NCBI GenBank assembly: GCA_903910385.1
Contig: CAIVZM010000029.1
Coordinates: forward strand, 1-64,000
From: an uncultured Armatimonadota bacterium
GTDB lineage: Bacteria; Armatimonadota; Armatimonadia; Armatimonadales; Armatimonadaceae
DNA length: 64,000 nucleotides
Reading direction: 5' to 3'
In this document: positions 1-9,220 of the stretch, piece by piece
Layout: every line of letters begins with the position of its first letter
Numbering within the stretch: the first letter of the stretch is position 1
The notes under the pieces: generated by a model
Seen by the model: the letters and a program-made list of their open reading frames with translations, nothing else
What the model was told of the DNA's origin: nothing
Databases searched by the model: none
Translations under genes and position numbers: made by a program

Positions 1-175
1 CAATGGTGACGGGAACTCCCGCCGCGCCCTTATCGCTGTCCAGCGAGTTTTTGACGATACCGCGAACAGTGTTCGAGACGGAACCGCCTCCGCCTCCTCC
101 TCCTCCCCCGCATCCCGCAAGAAGCCCAAGGGCGAGGAACGCCACAACCAGAAATAGATGTTTGACCAGTCTCAT
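1..175 (-). CDS. Lipoprotein, N-terminal part only (cut by window edge)
   Basis: Reading the minus strand from the ATG at 173-175 gives a basic start (MRLVKH), a hydrophobic stretch and a lipobox ending LLAGC at about residues 17-21, so the mature protein would be lipid-anchored at Cys21. Eight glycines follow the cysteine directly, a usual flexible tether, and then the start of a globular region (TVRGIVKNSLD). The frame is open to base 1, so the C-terminal part lies outside the window. The run VRGIVKNS...GAAGVPVTI resembles the start of a carboxypeptidase-regulatory or Ig-like beta domain, but too little is visible to name it. It lies downstream of the secreted protein ending at 283 on the same strand, with a gap of about 107 bases. 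Confidence 0.75.
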   Translation of the reverse strand, partial: MRLVKHLFLVVAFLALGLLAGCGGGGGGGGGSVSNTVRGIVKNSLDSDKGAAGVPVTI

Positions 176-282
176 AGAATTTTATCTGTGGCGCAATAAA
201 CTGCCGCCGCAAAACGATTTGATGGTGCGTCCGTCGCGAACATCCGATACAGGGAAGTCCGCGACAGATCGACGAAAGTGAT

Positions 283-3200
283 TTATTGAATGACCGTGAT
301 GACCCGGCGCATCTGGGCGTTTGCGCCCGTATCATCCCGAGCGGTAAGTGTTACCGAGTAAGGGCCGGGCGGTAATGCGGAAGCGTTCTCCGCTCGTCCG
401 TCCCAGTGAACTCGCTGTTGTCCCGCCGCCGTCGCTCTTCCTCCTGCAAGGCGGCGCATGACTTTGCCGCTCAGTGTTGCGACTTCAATCGTGACATCGG
501 CGGCGCGGGTGACCATGTAATTGAATGTAATACTGGAAGCGCCTGCCGCACGGGTGGTTACCGCGCTCAAGTTGGAAATCATCAACGGAAGCGAGGCGGC
601 GGAATCCGCCGCAATGGTAAACCGGCGGCTTTCGCCCGCCGTCGCATTGAAGCGATACGAGGAGCGTGAATGCAGGGACACTCGCTGACCTGTTTTCACA
701 TCCGTGAGAGTCAGATTAGTACGGTGTGGGACACTACCCATACCCCCCCATGTCAGCGATACCGGTCCATCTGTCGGCGCAGTAATTGCCACCGTCCAGG
801 TTTCGGAGGCGGAACCCGTCAGCGGGCGATAGTCGGCGACATATCGCCCGCCCGCCGTTTTGTCCCAATCATCATGGACGAATTCCGCCACGATACCGGG
901 AAGGATCGAGGGAGGGGATTCCCGGTCGAACCGGTTGTCAAAAGCGCGGGTTGCATCCGATGCGGCGCCGAACTCTGCTGTCGCAACCGTGACCGGGCTG
1001 CTGACAGCGCTAAGCGCTTCCGATTTCGCCCGCAGTTTCACCGTCCAGTCTGGTCGGGTGGCGGTGACTTTTGTCGCTCGTGTGGGAACCAGCGCGCTTC
1101 CCGTAGTGCGGGAGCGATTAGGCGCTTCCGGTCCGGGTAGGTAGAGCGTCACGCCACCCGGAACCAGAACGCGCAACCAGTAACCCTGCCATAATCCGCC
1201 GGAGAAAGCGTTCACCGTGGCATACTGTCCGGTAGTACGGTCAAATGCGAACGGTTGCGCCGCGATATAGTTTCGGTCAACCGCCGTTTGCCAGTCTACC
1301 AGACCATTTTGTAGATACTTGACCTGTATTTTCGTCAGGTCGATAGAGCCTTCAAAGGGTGATCCTACCAGATTCCATCCGAATGCGCAGGGAATGGCAA
1401 AATCTGTGTCCGTCACCGGAGGAGTCCCGGTAATTTTCACCGTGCGCGTTCCACTGCCATCGGGCGGAGCGATCTTGAGCCAGTACCCGCGTCCCGGTTG
1501 CAGGGGGGCGACGGAAGGTTGCCCGGCGACAAATGTTTCATATGTCGAGCGCGTCGTATCCCAGTAAGAAAGCAGAAAGTCTGTCGGCGGGAGGCTTAGG
1601 GCTTCCGAGATACTACTGGAGAGGGGGCGCACCGGCGGCGAAATCAGGTACGGGATCGTACTGGCGTCAAAATTCTGGGTCACCGTGATAACGCCAGCGC
1701 CTTTTGCGCCGTCGCGTAAAATGGCGTAGTACTGCCCCTGTCCGGTATTGAACCGCCAGCGTCTCGTATTCGCGCCGTCCGAGACCTCCACAACGCTTTT
1801 GCCTAAATCAGAATCGACCGCCGCGCTATACCCGCCATCGGATGAGCGGAAAACGCCGAACGCCGCGCCTTCGACCTTGCCGGTTTTGGAAACCACGTTT
1901 ACTGGTTCCAGTGTCGTATGGACGACCGACATATTCTTCGCGCCCAGTTTGAGCAGAAGGGCGCCCTGAAAATCGCCGTCAAACCCAACAGGGAGGTAAG
2001 TCCTCGCCGATTGGTCGCCTGCGGTGAATTCCATTGTCAGACGGGTGGCGTCAGAACCGGCGGCATTTGTGGTGCTGATCGAGAACCCGCCCTCGCCTTC
2101 CACGATATTTGTTTGTTCCGAACCGGAACCCAGACTGAGCGCTGAGTTATTATCGTCGAAGTAGGAAGCATAGGCGCGGTCATTGAGTAAGGTCTCATCG
2201 CCGCTTTTTTCGGTGCGATAATAGACCAGTGTCACGGAGGTTGTCTGTCGCCCGCTCACATCCCTTTGAGCGGGAATGACGAACGGAAATAATTTCGTGC
2301 CGGGCGAAACACTGGTATCCAGAACGTATTGCCTCTGGAACCAGTCGTTCCATGAAATATCCTCGACGCCATCAGGCAACAACGGCGCCGCCAGGGAACG
2401 AAGAACCGGAACGTTTCCGGCGATACTCGGTGTGGCATTGGGTTCGAATCGGGCGTAGTAGGCGGCGTTGAAGTCGCGGAAGAAGGACGGGTTTTCAATG
2501 TAAACCTTGAGCCAGGCGGCGCCGCTCATGCCGATACGCGCCCAGAGCATCTTGACGACAGTAAACTTGCCGTTTAACCCGCTCAGGTTCGCCTGAGAAG
2601 GCGGGAAAAACGTACTATTGCCCAGTGCAGGCTGATTCAGGAGATCATAAAACCGCAACAGGGAAAAAAGCGAGTTGGCGCTCGGGTCGTCAATCGCGTA
2701 CTTCTGGGCAAGTTCCGGGTCACGGACAAAGTCTCGCAAAATAACGCAGGAGACGGCGCGGGCAAACCCTTCTTCCCAGGCGTCGTACTGAAAGACGGCG
2801 GGACCATGGAAGGCGTGAACGACATTCAACAACAATGCTTGAAGGCTGGCGGTTTCCCGGACGAACAACGGCAACAGAATACGGTTGTTGGAAACATCGT
2901 ATACCCCGTATGCGAAGCGCTTCACTTCCGGAATTGTGGAATTTTCCAGATTTCCCGCGTTGACAATTTCGACTTCGCCGCTGACCGCCGGAGAACCATA
3001 AACCGCTTCGAGACGGGGATAAGCGTCATTCAGGAAGGTTTGCAAATACAGGGTGTCGTTGGCGGTAAACCCCGTAAAGCGGAAGGTCAGCTTCCCGCCG
3101 CCGACAGCGCGTCCCGATTTCCAGCCTGATTTGACCAGTCGCCCTGATTTCCGCGTCATTACCAGAGACGATAGCGGTACAACCGCGCCGCGCTTGATTA

Positions 3201-3477
3201 ATCCCGCTCTTTCCGCCGCCTGCAATTGCGCCGAAAATCCCTGCGCCTTTACGATGAATGCATTGTTGACCGCTTTGGTCACGGCATCCCTTGTCTCGGC
3301 GTCCGTGGCGCGGGAAGGGACATCCACAATCAATGCCGACTGCGGCCCGGAACTGATGGTTGCAAAGCGATCATTGACCAGATTCTGATACCGCGATTGC
3401 GCCTCAGCGACGGATGCGAAGGAGAAAAGAAACGTTGCCAGCGTCAGCGCGACGACCGCGCGACGAATAGTTATCAT
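283..3477 (-). CDS. Large secreted protein with a FlgD-like C-terminal domain
   Basis: 1064 residues. A signal peptide is clear (basic start, hydrophobic core, cleavage near AEAQS, residue 27). The middle has a segment with two close histidines and a following WEEG (about residues 215-235) that recalls a gluzincin peptidase fold, but the full HExxH motif is missing, so no activity is claimed. Residues about 630-780 carry two copies of a module with GWNLVG and GYWLK/GYWLR, common in secreted proteins that end in a sorting or adhesion domain. The last 90 residues look like the FlgD Ig-like domain (DVTIEVATLSGKV, then WDGRAENASALPPGPY). The product is probably exported, either surface-attached or released. 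A GAGGGG sequence lies 13 bases before the ATG. The biological role is unknown. Confidence 0.8.
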   Translation of the reverse strand: MITIRRAVVALTLATFLFSFASVAEAQSRYQNLVNDRFATISSGPQSALIVDVPSRATDAETRDAVTKAVNNAFIVKAQGFSAQLQAAERAGLIKRGAVVPLSSLVMTRKSGRLVKSGWKSGRAVGGGKLTFRFTGFTANDTLYLQTFLNDAYPRLEAVYGSPAVSGEVEIVNAGNLENSTIPEVKRFAYGVYDVSNNRILLPLFVRETASLQALLLNVVHAFHGPAVFQYDAWEEGFARAVSCVILRDFVRDPELAQKYAIDDPSANSLFSLLRFYDLLNQPALGNSTFFPPSQANLSGLNGKFTVVKMLWARIGMSGAAWLKVYIENPSFFRDFNAAYYARFEPNATPSIAGNVPVLRSLAAPLLPDGVEDISWNDWFQRQYVLDTSVSPGTKLFPFVIPAQRDVSGRQTTSVTLVYYRTEKSGDETLLNDRAYASYFDDNNSALSLGSGSEQTNIVEGEGGFSISTTNAAGSDATRLTMEFTAGDQSARTYLPVGFDGDFQGALLLKLGAKNMSVVHTTLEPVNVVSKTGKVEGAAFGVFRSSDGGYSAAVDSDLGKSVVEVSDGANTRRWRFNTGQGQYYAILRDGAKGAGVITVTQNFDASTIPYLISPPVRPLSSSISEALSLPPTDFLLSYWDTTRSTYETFVAGQPSVAPLQPGRGYWLKIAPPDGSGTRTVKITGTPPVTDTDFAIPCAFGWNLVGSPFEGSIDLTKIQVKYLQNGLVDWQTAVDRNYIAAQPFAFDRTTGQYATVNAFSGGLWQGYWLRVLVPGGVTLYLPGPEAPNRSRTTGSALVPTRATKVTATRPDWTVKLRAKSEALSAVSSPVTVATAEFGAASDATRAFDNRFDRESPPSILPGIVAEFVHDDWDKTAGGRYVADYRPLTGSASETWTVAITAPTDGPVSLTWGGMGSVPHRTNLTLTDVKTGQRVSLHSRSSYRFNATAGESRRFTIAADSAASLPLMISNLSAVTTRAAGASSITFNYMVTRAADVTIEVATLSGKVMRRLAGGRATAAGQQRVHWDGRAENASALPPGPYSVTLTARDDTGANAQMRRVITVIQ

Positions 3478-3636
3478 AAGCCGGAAATGCGCCCCTCAGA
3501 GTTCGGCGAAGCGCCCGATGGCGCTCGCCCTGCTAATAAGACTACCATATCGTCTCAGGGCTTCATCTTTCTCAGGGGGTTGCCTCAGAATCGGGCGAAC
3601 CGTCATCAACAGATATCATCAACCGGTGCGGTCGCG

Positions 3637-4590
3637 TCAATGGGCATGGTCGTGGTGGGAATGGAGATGGGGTTCCAGTTCGCAGTGAAGCCCTGCCTGA
3701 TCGCCGCGATGGCACAGACCGATGACTTCCGTCTGAATGGTCGCGTGACCGATGTTGAATTCATCGTGCAGTTTATCGCCGATGGTCTGGACAATGGACG
3801 TGCATTCGGGCAGAGTCGCATCGGCGGGCAGAGCGACATGGCAGGAAAGAAAATGCAGTCCATCGCCCACCGTCCAGATATGCAGGTCATGGACGTTCTG
3901 CACCATGGGGACGCTATGAATACTCGCAACCAGAGCGTCGACATCGATATCGCGGGGCGTATTTTCCAGAAGAATATCGGTCGCATCCCGCACGATGCCC
4001 CAGGCGGTATAGGCGATAAACGCCGCAATCAGGACGGAAACCAGAGGGTCGGCGTAACGCCATCCGGTAAAATGCACAATGACGCCCGCCACCGCCACCG
4101 CCAGACTGGAAAGGGCGTCGCCCGCCATATGCACATAAGCGGCGCGACTGTTCAGGCTATGCTTCGCATCTCCGGACAACGCCACGGCAATGACGGTATT
4201 CATCAGGACGGCGATCAAGGCGACCCAGATCATCATGTCGCTGGCGACCGGTTCCGGTTTGAGAAAACGCTGCCACGCCTCGATAGCGATAAACGCCGCT
4301 AAAACGACCAGCGTCACGGCATTGAACAGAGCGGTCAGAATGGCGACACGGTGGTAGCCGAACGTGCGTCGCGCCGTCGCCGGTCGCTGGGAAATCCAGA
4401 TCGCAAAGGCGGCAAGACCCAGCGCCACTGCATCGGAGAGGTTGTGTCCGGCATCCGAAATCAGGGCAAGCGAATGCGACCGCCATCCGGCGATTGCCTC
4501 GAACGCGACAAAAACCAGCGTTACCGCCAGCGAAATCCAGAGTTTCTGACCGCTGGTCGGTCCATGCGTATGCCCTGCGTGTCCTGCCAT
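3637..4590 (-). CDS. czcD: Cation diffusion facilitator (CzcD/ZitB type)
   Basis: 317 residues, the normal length for the CDF family. These inner-membrane antiporters export Zn2+, Co2+ or Cd2+ in exchange for protons. The membrane metal site is intact: Asp46, His49 and Asp53 in DAGHNLSD (TM2) and His154 with Asp158 in HMAGD (TM5). The N-terminus (GHAGHTHG) and C-terminus (HLHSHHDHAH) are histidine-rich, as in zinc-type members, and the C-terminal half has the cytoplasmic ferredoxin-like domain (VHDLHIWTVGDGLHFLSCHV). The HxxxD arrangement favours zinc. The ATG at 4590 has a GAGGA element 9 bases upstream. The gene appears monocistronic, and no metalloregulator gene is next to it. Confidence 0.92.
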   Translation of the reverse strand: MAGHAGHTHGPTSGQKLWISLAVTLVFVAFEAIAGWRSHSLALISDAGHNLSDAVALGLAAFAIWISQRPATARRTFGYHRVAILTALFNAVTLVVLAAFIAIEAWQRFLKPEPVASDMMIWVALIAVLMNTVIAVALSGDAKHSLNSRAAYVHMAGDALSSLAVAVAGVIVHFTGWRYADPLVSVLIAAFIAYTAWGIVRDATDILLENTPRDIDVDALVASIHSVPMVQNVHDLHIWTVGDGLHFLSCHVALPADATLPECTSIVQTIGDKLHDEFNIGHATIQTEVIGLCHRGDQAGLHCELEPHLHSHHDHAH

Positions 4591-4804
4591 TCCATCCGTT
4601 CCTCGTTACTATGAGTATATCCCTATCCCGTTTCCTTTACTTCACCACACTATCCGTATGGCGCTATTGGACAGAGCTTCCTGCTGGAAATCGGAAAGGG
4701 AAAACGTGTGACTGAATGGCGAACACCGAGGGGATGGAGAGTGAAACGGGGACGTTTCCGGGCGAAGATCGTCTGATATCCGCCCGGAAGGAAAGAGTGA
4801 CGGC

Positions 4805-6478
4805 TTATTTGACTTCCGTCGTCAGATGCGGCAGGTGACCGAGGAGCATATCGCGGACGCCCGAGACATAGGGCTTTATCAATTCCAGGTCTTTCTGGTA
4901 ATAGAGAGGAACCCACGGCGCGTCATCCACCACGATGCGTTCCGCCTTGCGGTAGAGTTCAGTGCGTTTGGCGAGATCGCTTTCGGCGTCCGCCTGAGCG
5001 CAAAGGGCGTCGAATGCCGGGTTGCTATAACTGGTGTAGTTTTCCGTGCCTTTGGTAGTCAGCAGAAGCGAGAGGAAGTTCTGCGGATCGAGGTAGTCGG
5101 CTGCCCAGCGCATATGGAACAGGTCCATTTTCTTCTGTTCGTTGAGCCGGAGGTACGCTCCCCATTCCATTTCGTTCAACTGGATATTGATTCCCACCGC
5201 ACCTAACTGTTCCTTGATAACCTCGGCGGTCTTACGCAGGTCGGGTTGCTGTTCACGGAAGTAGAGGGTGAGCGGGGGAAGCCCTTTGCCTTCCGGAAAT
5301 CCCGCTTCCGCCAGAAGCTTCTTCGATGCCTCCGGATCGTAGGGCAGTCCCTTGAATGTCGTGTCATAGGAGAAAATCCCCTTGGGAACGACGCCTTCCG
5401 CCTGTTGATTGACATCCATCAGGACATTCTTCACAATCGCCGTTTTATCGATTGCATGGGCGAACGCCTGACGAACGCGACGATCCTTGAAGGGGGCGTA
5501 GTTGGTCTGATTCATGCCGAGGTAGAACGTGGACGCCCGATCCCAGAGTTTGATCTGGTCTTTCAAAGCCGGGTTAGCGCTCTCGATCTCGTAATCGCCC
5601 TTCTCCAGAGTGATGTAATCGAGGTCGCCCGAATCGTAAAGGTTACGCGCCGTCTTGCTATCCAGAATGACAGGTCTCTCAATGGACTTTAGCTTTGGCG
5701 ATCCCGCCCAGTAGTCCGGGTTGGCATCCAGTACGACCTTGTCCTGACCGCGATACTCCCGCATTTTGAACGGTCCGCTTCCCACGGCGCTTTTGGCGGT
5801 GACGATATAAACTCCCGCCGCGTTTTTCTCGCCTTTTTCCACTTCCTCTTTGGGCAGCACATAGCCGGTGCCATAGGTCAATTTTCCGAGGAAGTAAGCG
5901 CGGGGCGCAACCAGCGTAATGGAGACCGTTTTCGGATCGATGACCTTGACGCCCGCCAGTTCGGTTGTCTTGCCGTCGTTGAGTTCCTTCGCTCCGACGA
6001 TATCGTCAAGGTAGTTGATAGCGACCGGCGAAGCGAGGCGCTTGTCGAGGGCGCGGGTCAGGGAATATTTCACATCTTCGGCGGTAATGGCTCGTCCGTT
6101 GTGGAACTTTACGCCGTCGCGAATGGTGAAGTTATATGTCTTTTTATCGGCGCTGAGTTTTGGTAGCTCCGCCGCAATAAGCGGCGTGACTTCATTCTTT
6201 TCGCTCCATCCGACCAGACCTTCATAGACGCTCTGTAACAAATCGATGGTCACGCCATCACGGACCATCGCAGGATCAAAGGTTGTAGGTTCGGCGGTCA
6301 ACGGATACTTGAGAACGCCCGGCGTTTTACTGCCTGCAGCGACGGCGGAACCGGTTGCGGCAGGCGATGCAGCAGTACCGCTCCCCGTATTGTTGCAACC
6401 GGCGGTAAAGGTCAGGGAAACAGCGGCGAACGTCAGAATGGAAAGTGCGACGCGACGGGAAACAAGAAAACTGCCCAA
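4805..6478 (-). CDS. Peptide/solute ABC transporter substrate-binding lipoprotein (SBP family 5)
   Basis: 557 residues, usual for the OppA/DppA cluster. The lipobox TAGC puts the lipidated cysteine at residue 28, followed by a short Ala/Gly/Thr linker. The family 5 signature is present (YPLTAEPTTFDPA, then FTIRDGVKFHNGRAITAEDVKYS, then VRQAFAHAIDK). It should bind oligopeptides, or possibly another ligand such as nickel or a sugar, and deliver it to an inner-membrane permease; no permease or ATPase genes are beside it. The best start is the TTG at 6476-6478, with GAGGGGAG about 10 bases upstream; no ATG in frame fits as well. A sigma-70-like promoter lies about 50-80 bases upstream (6530-6559). 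Confidence 0.9.
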   Translation of the reverse strand: MGSFLVSRRVALSILTFAAVSLTFTAGCNNTGSGTAASPAATGSAVAAGSKTPGVLKYPLTAEPTTFDPAMVRDGVTIDLLQSVYEGLVGWSEKNEVTPLIAAELPKLSADKKTYNFTIRDGVKFHNGRAITAEDVKYSLTRALDKRLASPVAINYLDDIVGAKELNDGKTTELAGVKVIDPKTVSITLVAPRAYFLGKLTYGTGYVLPKEEVEKGEKNAAGVYIVTAKSAVGSGPFKMREYRGQDKVVLDANPDYWAGSPKLKSIERPVILDSKTARNLYDSGDLDYITLEKGDYEIESANPALKDQIKLWDRASTFYLGMNQTNYAPFKDRRVRQAFAHAIDKTAIVKNVLMDVNQQAEGVVPKGIFSYDTTFKGLPYDPEASKKLLAEAGFPEGKGLPPLTLYFREQQPDLRKTAEVIKEQLGAVGINIQLNEMEWGAYLRLNEQKKMDLFHMRWAADYLDPQNFLSLLLTTKGTENYTSYSNPAFDALCAQADAESDLAKRTELYRKAERIVVDDAPWVPLYYQKDLELIKPYVSGVRDMLLGHLPHLTTEVK

Positions 6479-6529
6479 GTGCGGAAGGCTCCCCTCAGTA
6501 AAGTTTAATCAGGCCTTGGAAGATGACGG

Positions 6530-6559
6530 ATTATAGCGCTTCACGGGAGGGTAGAGCAA
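6530..6559 (-). promoter_or_regulatory. Promoter for the family 5 binding protein
   Basis: On the minus strand TTGCTC (6554-6559) and a perfect TATAAT (6530-6535) are separated by 18 bases. Transcription would start near 6523, leaving a leader of about 45 bases before the TTG start at 6478. Confidence 0.6.
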
Positions 6560-6651
6560 TAACGATTTGTTACGCACGCAATCTATCGAAGAAGAACCAC
6601 AGTCATTCTTATAAATAAGAAGTGCGCTCGTGCAGTGTTAACCGGGAAAAG

Positions 6652-7311
6652 TTAGCGGTGCATACCAGCGACAGCGTTCAACTGCTTCAGAATCTCCGTC
6701 GCTAAAATGGCGGCGGCAGGGTCGCTGGCGAAAAGGTCGGGGTGTAAGACACGGGCAAGCGTGCGACGCGCATTCAAAAGAGATTCACGAGGCATTTTTG
6801 CGGCGATACCCATCATATCGCTGGACGCCGTTCCGCGTCCCGATACGGGGCGATTCTGGGCGGCTTTCTGACCTGCGGCGAATCCCTCTTCGAAGGCTTC
6901 CCGTTCCGCCCGATCCTGCATCGCATCCGAAAGCGCGGCGTTGAGGCGGCGTTCAAAATCACGGGCGCGGGTTTCGGAGATATCCGCTTTTTCTTCCGCT
7001 TCGCGCACCGTCCGGCGTAATTCCCGCCGGACACGTTCGAGTTCGGTGATTCGCGCTTTGAGTTTTTCGACATCGCGGAAGTTGACTGGTCGAGTCTCTG
7101 GGCCGTCGCCGCGATTGCCGATCAGAGCGCGTAAGGCGGCGTCACGATAAAGCGTCGCACGGGAAATCCCCGCACGATCCGCGACATCCGCCATGGAAAA
7201 AGGAACGCGCGACTCTTCCAATTCGGAAATCGCCTGTACGACGGTAGCGCGTCGCTGTTCTGCGTCAGCAGGGCGGCGGCCCCGTCGTCGCTCTGGGGAA
7301 GATTTGTTCAT
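6652..7311 (-). CDS. HTH / coiled-coil protein with a J-domain-like HPD segment
   Basis: 219 residues with three regions. Residues about 37-60 form a helix-turn-helix of the TetR-like type (FSMADVADRAGISRATLYRD). Residues about 80-150 are a long charged coiled coil. Residues 177-216 look like helix II, the HPD loop and helix III of a DnaJ J domain: HPD at 190-192 (ARRTLARVLHPDLF), then an acidic and amphipathic helix ending EILKQLNAVAG. The N-terminal half resembles proteins of the DUF6262 type found with transposons, but no transposase genes are near. It lies 48 bases downstream of the small barrel-sandwich gene on the same strand, so the two are probably co-transcribed. A DNA-binding protein that recruits Hsp70 would fit, but this is speculation. 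Confidence 0.7.
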   Translation of the reverse strand: MNKSSPERRRGRRPADAEQRRATVVQAISELEESRVPFSMADVADRAGISRATLYRDAALRALIGNRGDGPETRPVNFRDVEKLKARITELERVRRELRRTVREAEEKADISETRARDFERRLNAALSDAMQDRAEREAFEEGFAAGQKAAQNRPVSGRGTASSDMMGIAAKMPRESLLNARRTLARVLHPDLFASDPAAAILATEILKQLNAVAGMHR

Positions 7312-7359
7312 CCGGGTTCATTTGCGGAAGGCTATGCGCCGGCTAAACAATAACGGAGA

Positions 7360-7614
7360 TTATCGTCGTCCGGCGGCGAAAGAATCGCGGCGTCCCGCCA
7401 CCTCGTTGAGATAGACCTTGACACGTCGCTCGTTTCCAGTTCCGGTAACAAGGAGGCGCACAATACCGTCATAGGGCGCAACCATCACGCGACGAAGGTC
7501 GCCATCGAGCCCGAGGACTTCTCCTTCGCGAACGGTCATGCCATCGGTGAGAATCGAAGCGTACAGCGGATGTAGCTCGAACGTCAATGTTTTGTCAGAC
7601 TTAGCAGAAATCAT
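7360..7614 (-). CDS. Small barrel-sandwich (biotinyl/lipoyl-like) protein
   Basis: 84 residues if started at the ATG 7612-7614, which has GAGGG five bases upstream; a longer frame to 7665 lacks such a site. The core (LYASILTDGMTVREGEVLGLDGDLRRVMVAPYD in outline) has the spacing of the barrel-sandwich hybrid fold seen in biotinyl and lipoyl carrier domains and in membrane-fusion proteins: a glycine-rich turn, an EGEVLG strand, and the VMVAPYDGIV strand where carriers have EAMKM. The modified lysine of true carriers is absent, so it is not a biotin or lipoate carrier. It has no signal peptide. It is first in a likely two-gene operon with the HTH/coiled-coil gene. Confidence 0.65.
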   Translation of the reverse strand: MISAKSDKTLTFELHPLYASILTDGMTVREGEVLGLDGDLRRVMVAPYDGIVRLLVTGTGNERRVKVYLNEVAGRRDSFAAGRR

Positions 7615-7932
7615 AGCGTCCCTCGACCATCCTCTTCTGCACTGTGGCAGATTTGGTTGTCGCACACGTACTCCTTCATTCTAAAGCACAAACACATGGG
7701 AAAAGCGTCCATCTTAAATCACGATGCATCAGCGAACCTTTTTCTACGCTGACTCGCCCACGTCTTTGGGCGTCCAAAAACTCTCTGGTTGCCTCATCGC
7801 AACGACATCCGCTTTATAAAACTAATGTTGCGGACAAAAAGTTCCGATGGATCATACCACGTTTTTCGCTGTATGCACGTTTTATCGGGGGAATAGTCGG
7901 GAGGAAAATGTAACAGATTGCGATACTTCTTC
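7615..7932. other. Intergenic stretch, no gene recognised
   Basis: This 318-base gap lies upstream of the small barrel-sandwich gene and downstream of the PHP gene, both on the minus strand. An open frame on the plus strand (7644-7913) has no recognisable domain, signal or ribosome-binding site. A TAGAAT near 7680 (minus strand) could be the -10 of the 7614-6652 operon. A short inverted repeat (CGCCC ... GGGCG) lies near 7757-7775. Confidence 0.4.
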
Positions 7933-9168
7933 TCAAACCGGGCGCACATAGATGGGGTTCGTAAAAAACCAGGGACGCGCTCCCAGACAGAGCGCTCCCA
8001 ACCGGAAGGGAATCTTATATCCTTCGATACGATACGCCCCCGGTTCCCGTGCCTCGAAGCGTAACGAACCCGTCCTGGATTCCGCGACAATATGCCCCTG
8101 ATGAAACAAACGGAGCAAAGTCCCCGGCGCGGCGGAGGCGCTCAGGGTGACGGCGGAACCGATACGGACGATGCTTTCTCCCATAATCGCGACCTCCGAC
8201 CCGCTTTTCGCGGTAAAGCGTACCGGGCGAGGGTCGCCAAAGCAATCGTAAGAAAAGTAGCATCGACCCCTGCGAAAGGCGTCATGGATTGCTGTCCGGA
8301 GATCGTTCCGGTTCTCCAATCCGGAAGGAAGAAGAACGTGCGTCGTAACTGCATAGAATGTGTCGGCATAGGAAGGAATCGCATATTTCTTCTTGCCGAT
8401 CTTCATCAGGGCATGAGCATCCAGAGCGCCGATACCGACGCTTGTCTTGCCGTCCGCCGTAAGGCTGTCCCAGCGGGCGAGGGCGGCATCCGGGCGCGTG
8501 ACCAACGCTTTGAGGGCGGCGCGTTGTCCGGCGAAAAATCCCAGGGGCAGTATCCACAGCGCCGAGAGAAGATTGATATGGCGACGGGCAATCGTACTGA
8601 GATTCAGGACTTCCAGGCCCTCGCAACCCTGCGCCTCCCATTCACGCCAGGGGTGTTTGACATCGAAGGGCAGGGAAATCAGGGGCAGGCCGCCGTGCGC
8701 GATCACTTCATCGATGACTTCCTGCGGCGGACGCCCCTTTTCCGGCTCCCATTGCGGCGGCATCTCCAGCGCCAGCAGGAAGGCTCCCGCTTCTACGGTC
8801 ACTTCAGTCCCGATGAGCAACAGCGGGCGCGTCGGATATTTCTCTTCCCAGTTGTCGCGCAGGGGACGTTGCGTATTGTGATCGGTCAGTAAGACAAAAT
8901 CGACGCCCGATTCGCACGCCGCCGCCATGACTGTGGGAATATCGCCGCCGCCGTCCGAATAGGTCGAATGGACATGGATCGCGCCCGCCCAATCGCGCCA
9001 TTCGCGCCGATCCGGCTGCGACTGGTCGGTTTCTGCACCGTCATCGCCGCCGGTCGCCTGCCGTGCGGCGGGCGACCACAAAAAGCGTCCTGCGATTGCA
9101 TCGAAAAACCCGGAGGCGAAAAGAACCGACCCCGCAATGCGGAGTTTTGTAGACAGGGAAGAAGCCAT
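7933..9168 (-). CDS. PHP-domain metal-dependent phosphoesterase, membrane-anchored
   Basis: 411 residues. A hydrophobic segment at about residues 9-27 suggests an N-terminal membrane anchor. The PHP metal-binding motifs follow: His65-x-His67 in IHVHSTYSDGGG with Asp72, TDHN at about 95-98, and GTEVTVEAG further on. PHP proteins hydrolyse phosphoester bonds using two or three metal ions; members with this layout are mostly uncharacterised. A C-terminal beta-rich region (about 320-400) reads like a small Ig-like or jelly-roll domain (GSAVTLSASAAPGTLLRLF). The gene lies 52 bases downstream of the DUF3592-like membrane protein on the same strand, so they probably form an operon. The substrate is unknown. 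Confidence 0.8.
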   Translation of the reverse strand: MASSLSTKLRIAGSVLFASGFFDAIAGRFLWSPAARQATGGDDGAETDQSQPDRREWRDWAGAIHVHSTYSDGGGDIPTVMAAACESGVDFVLLTDHNTQRPLRDNWEEKYPTRPLLLIGTEVTVEAGAFLLALEMPPQWEPEKGRPPQEVIDEVIAHGGLPLISLPFDVKHPWREWEAQGCEGLEVLNLSTIARRHINLLSALWILPLGFFAGQRAALKALVTRPDAALARWDSLTADGKTSVGIGALDAHALMKIGKKKYAIPSYADTFYAVTTHVLLPSGLENRNDLRTAIHDAFRRGRCYFSYDCFGDPRPVRFTAKSGSEVAIMGESIVRIGSAVTLSASAAPGTLLRLFHQGHIVAESRTGSLRFEAREPGAYRIEGYKIPFRLGALCLGARPWFFTNPIYVRPV

Positions 9169-9220
9169 ACGGGGGATATTCTACCGCGAACAGGTCAGCG
9201 CTGGATATTCTAAAGGCGTC

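Noticed and set aside
3226-4302. A 358-codon plus-strand open frame opposite the CDF transporter
   Set aside because: The minus strand encodes a complete transporter with its metal site; the antisense frame has no recognisable features.
7644-7913. Plus-strand open frame of 89 codons in an intergenic gap
   Set aside because: No ribosome-binding site, signal or domain, and composition unlike the neighbouring genes.
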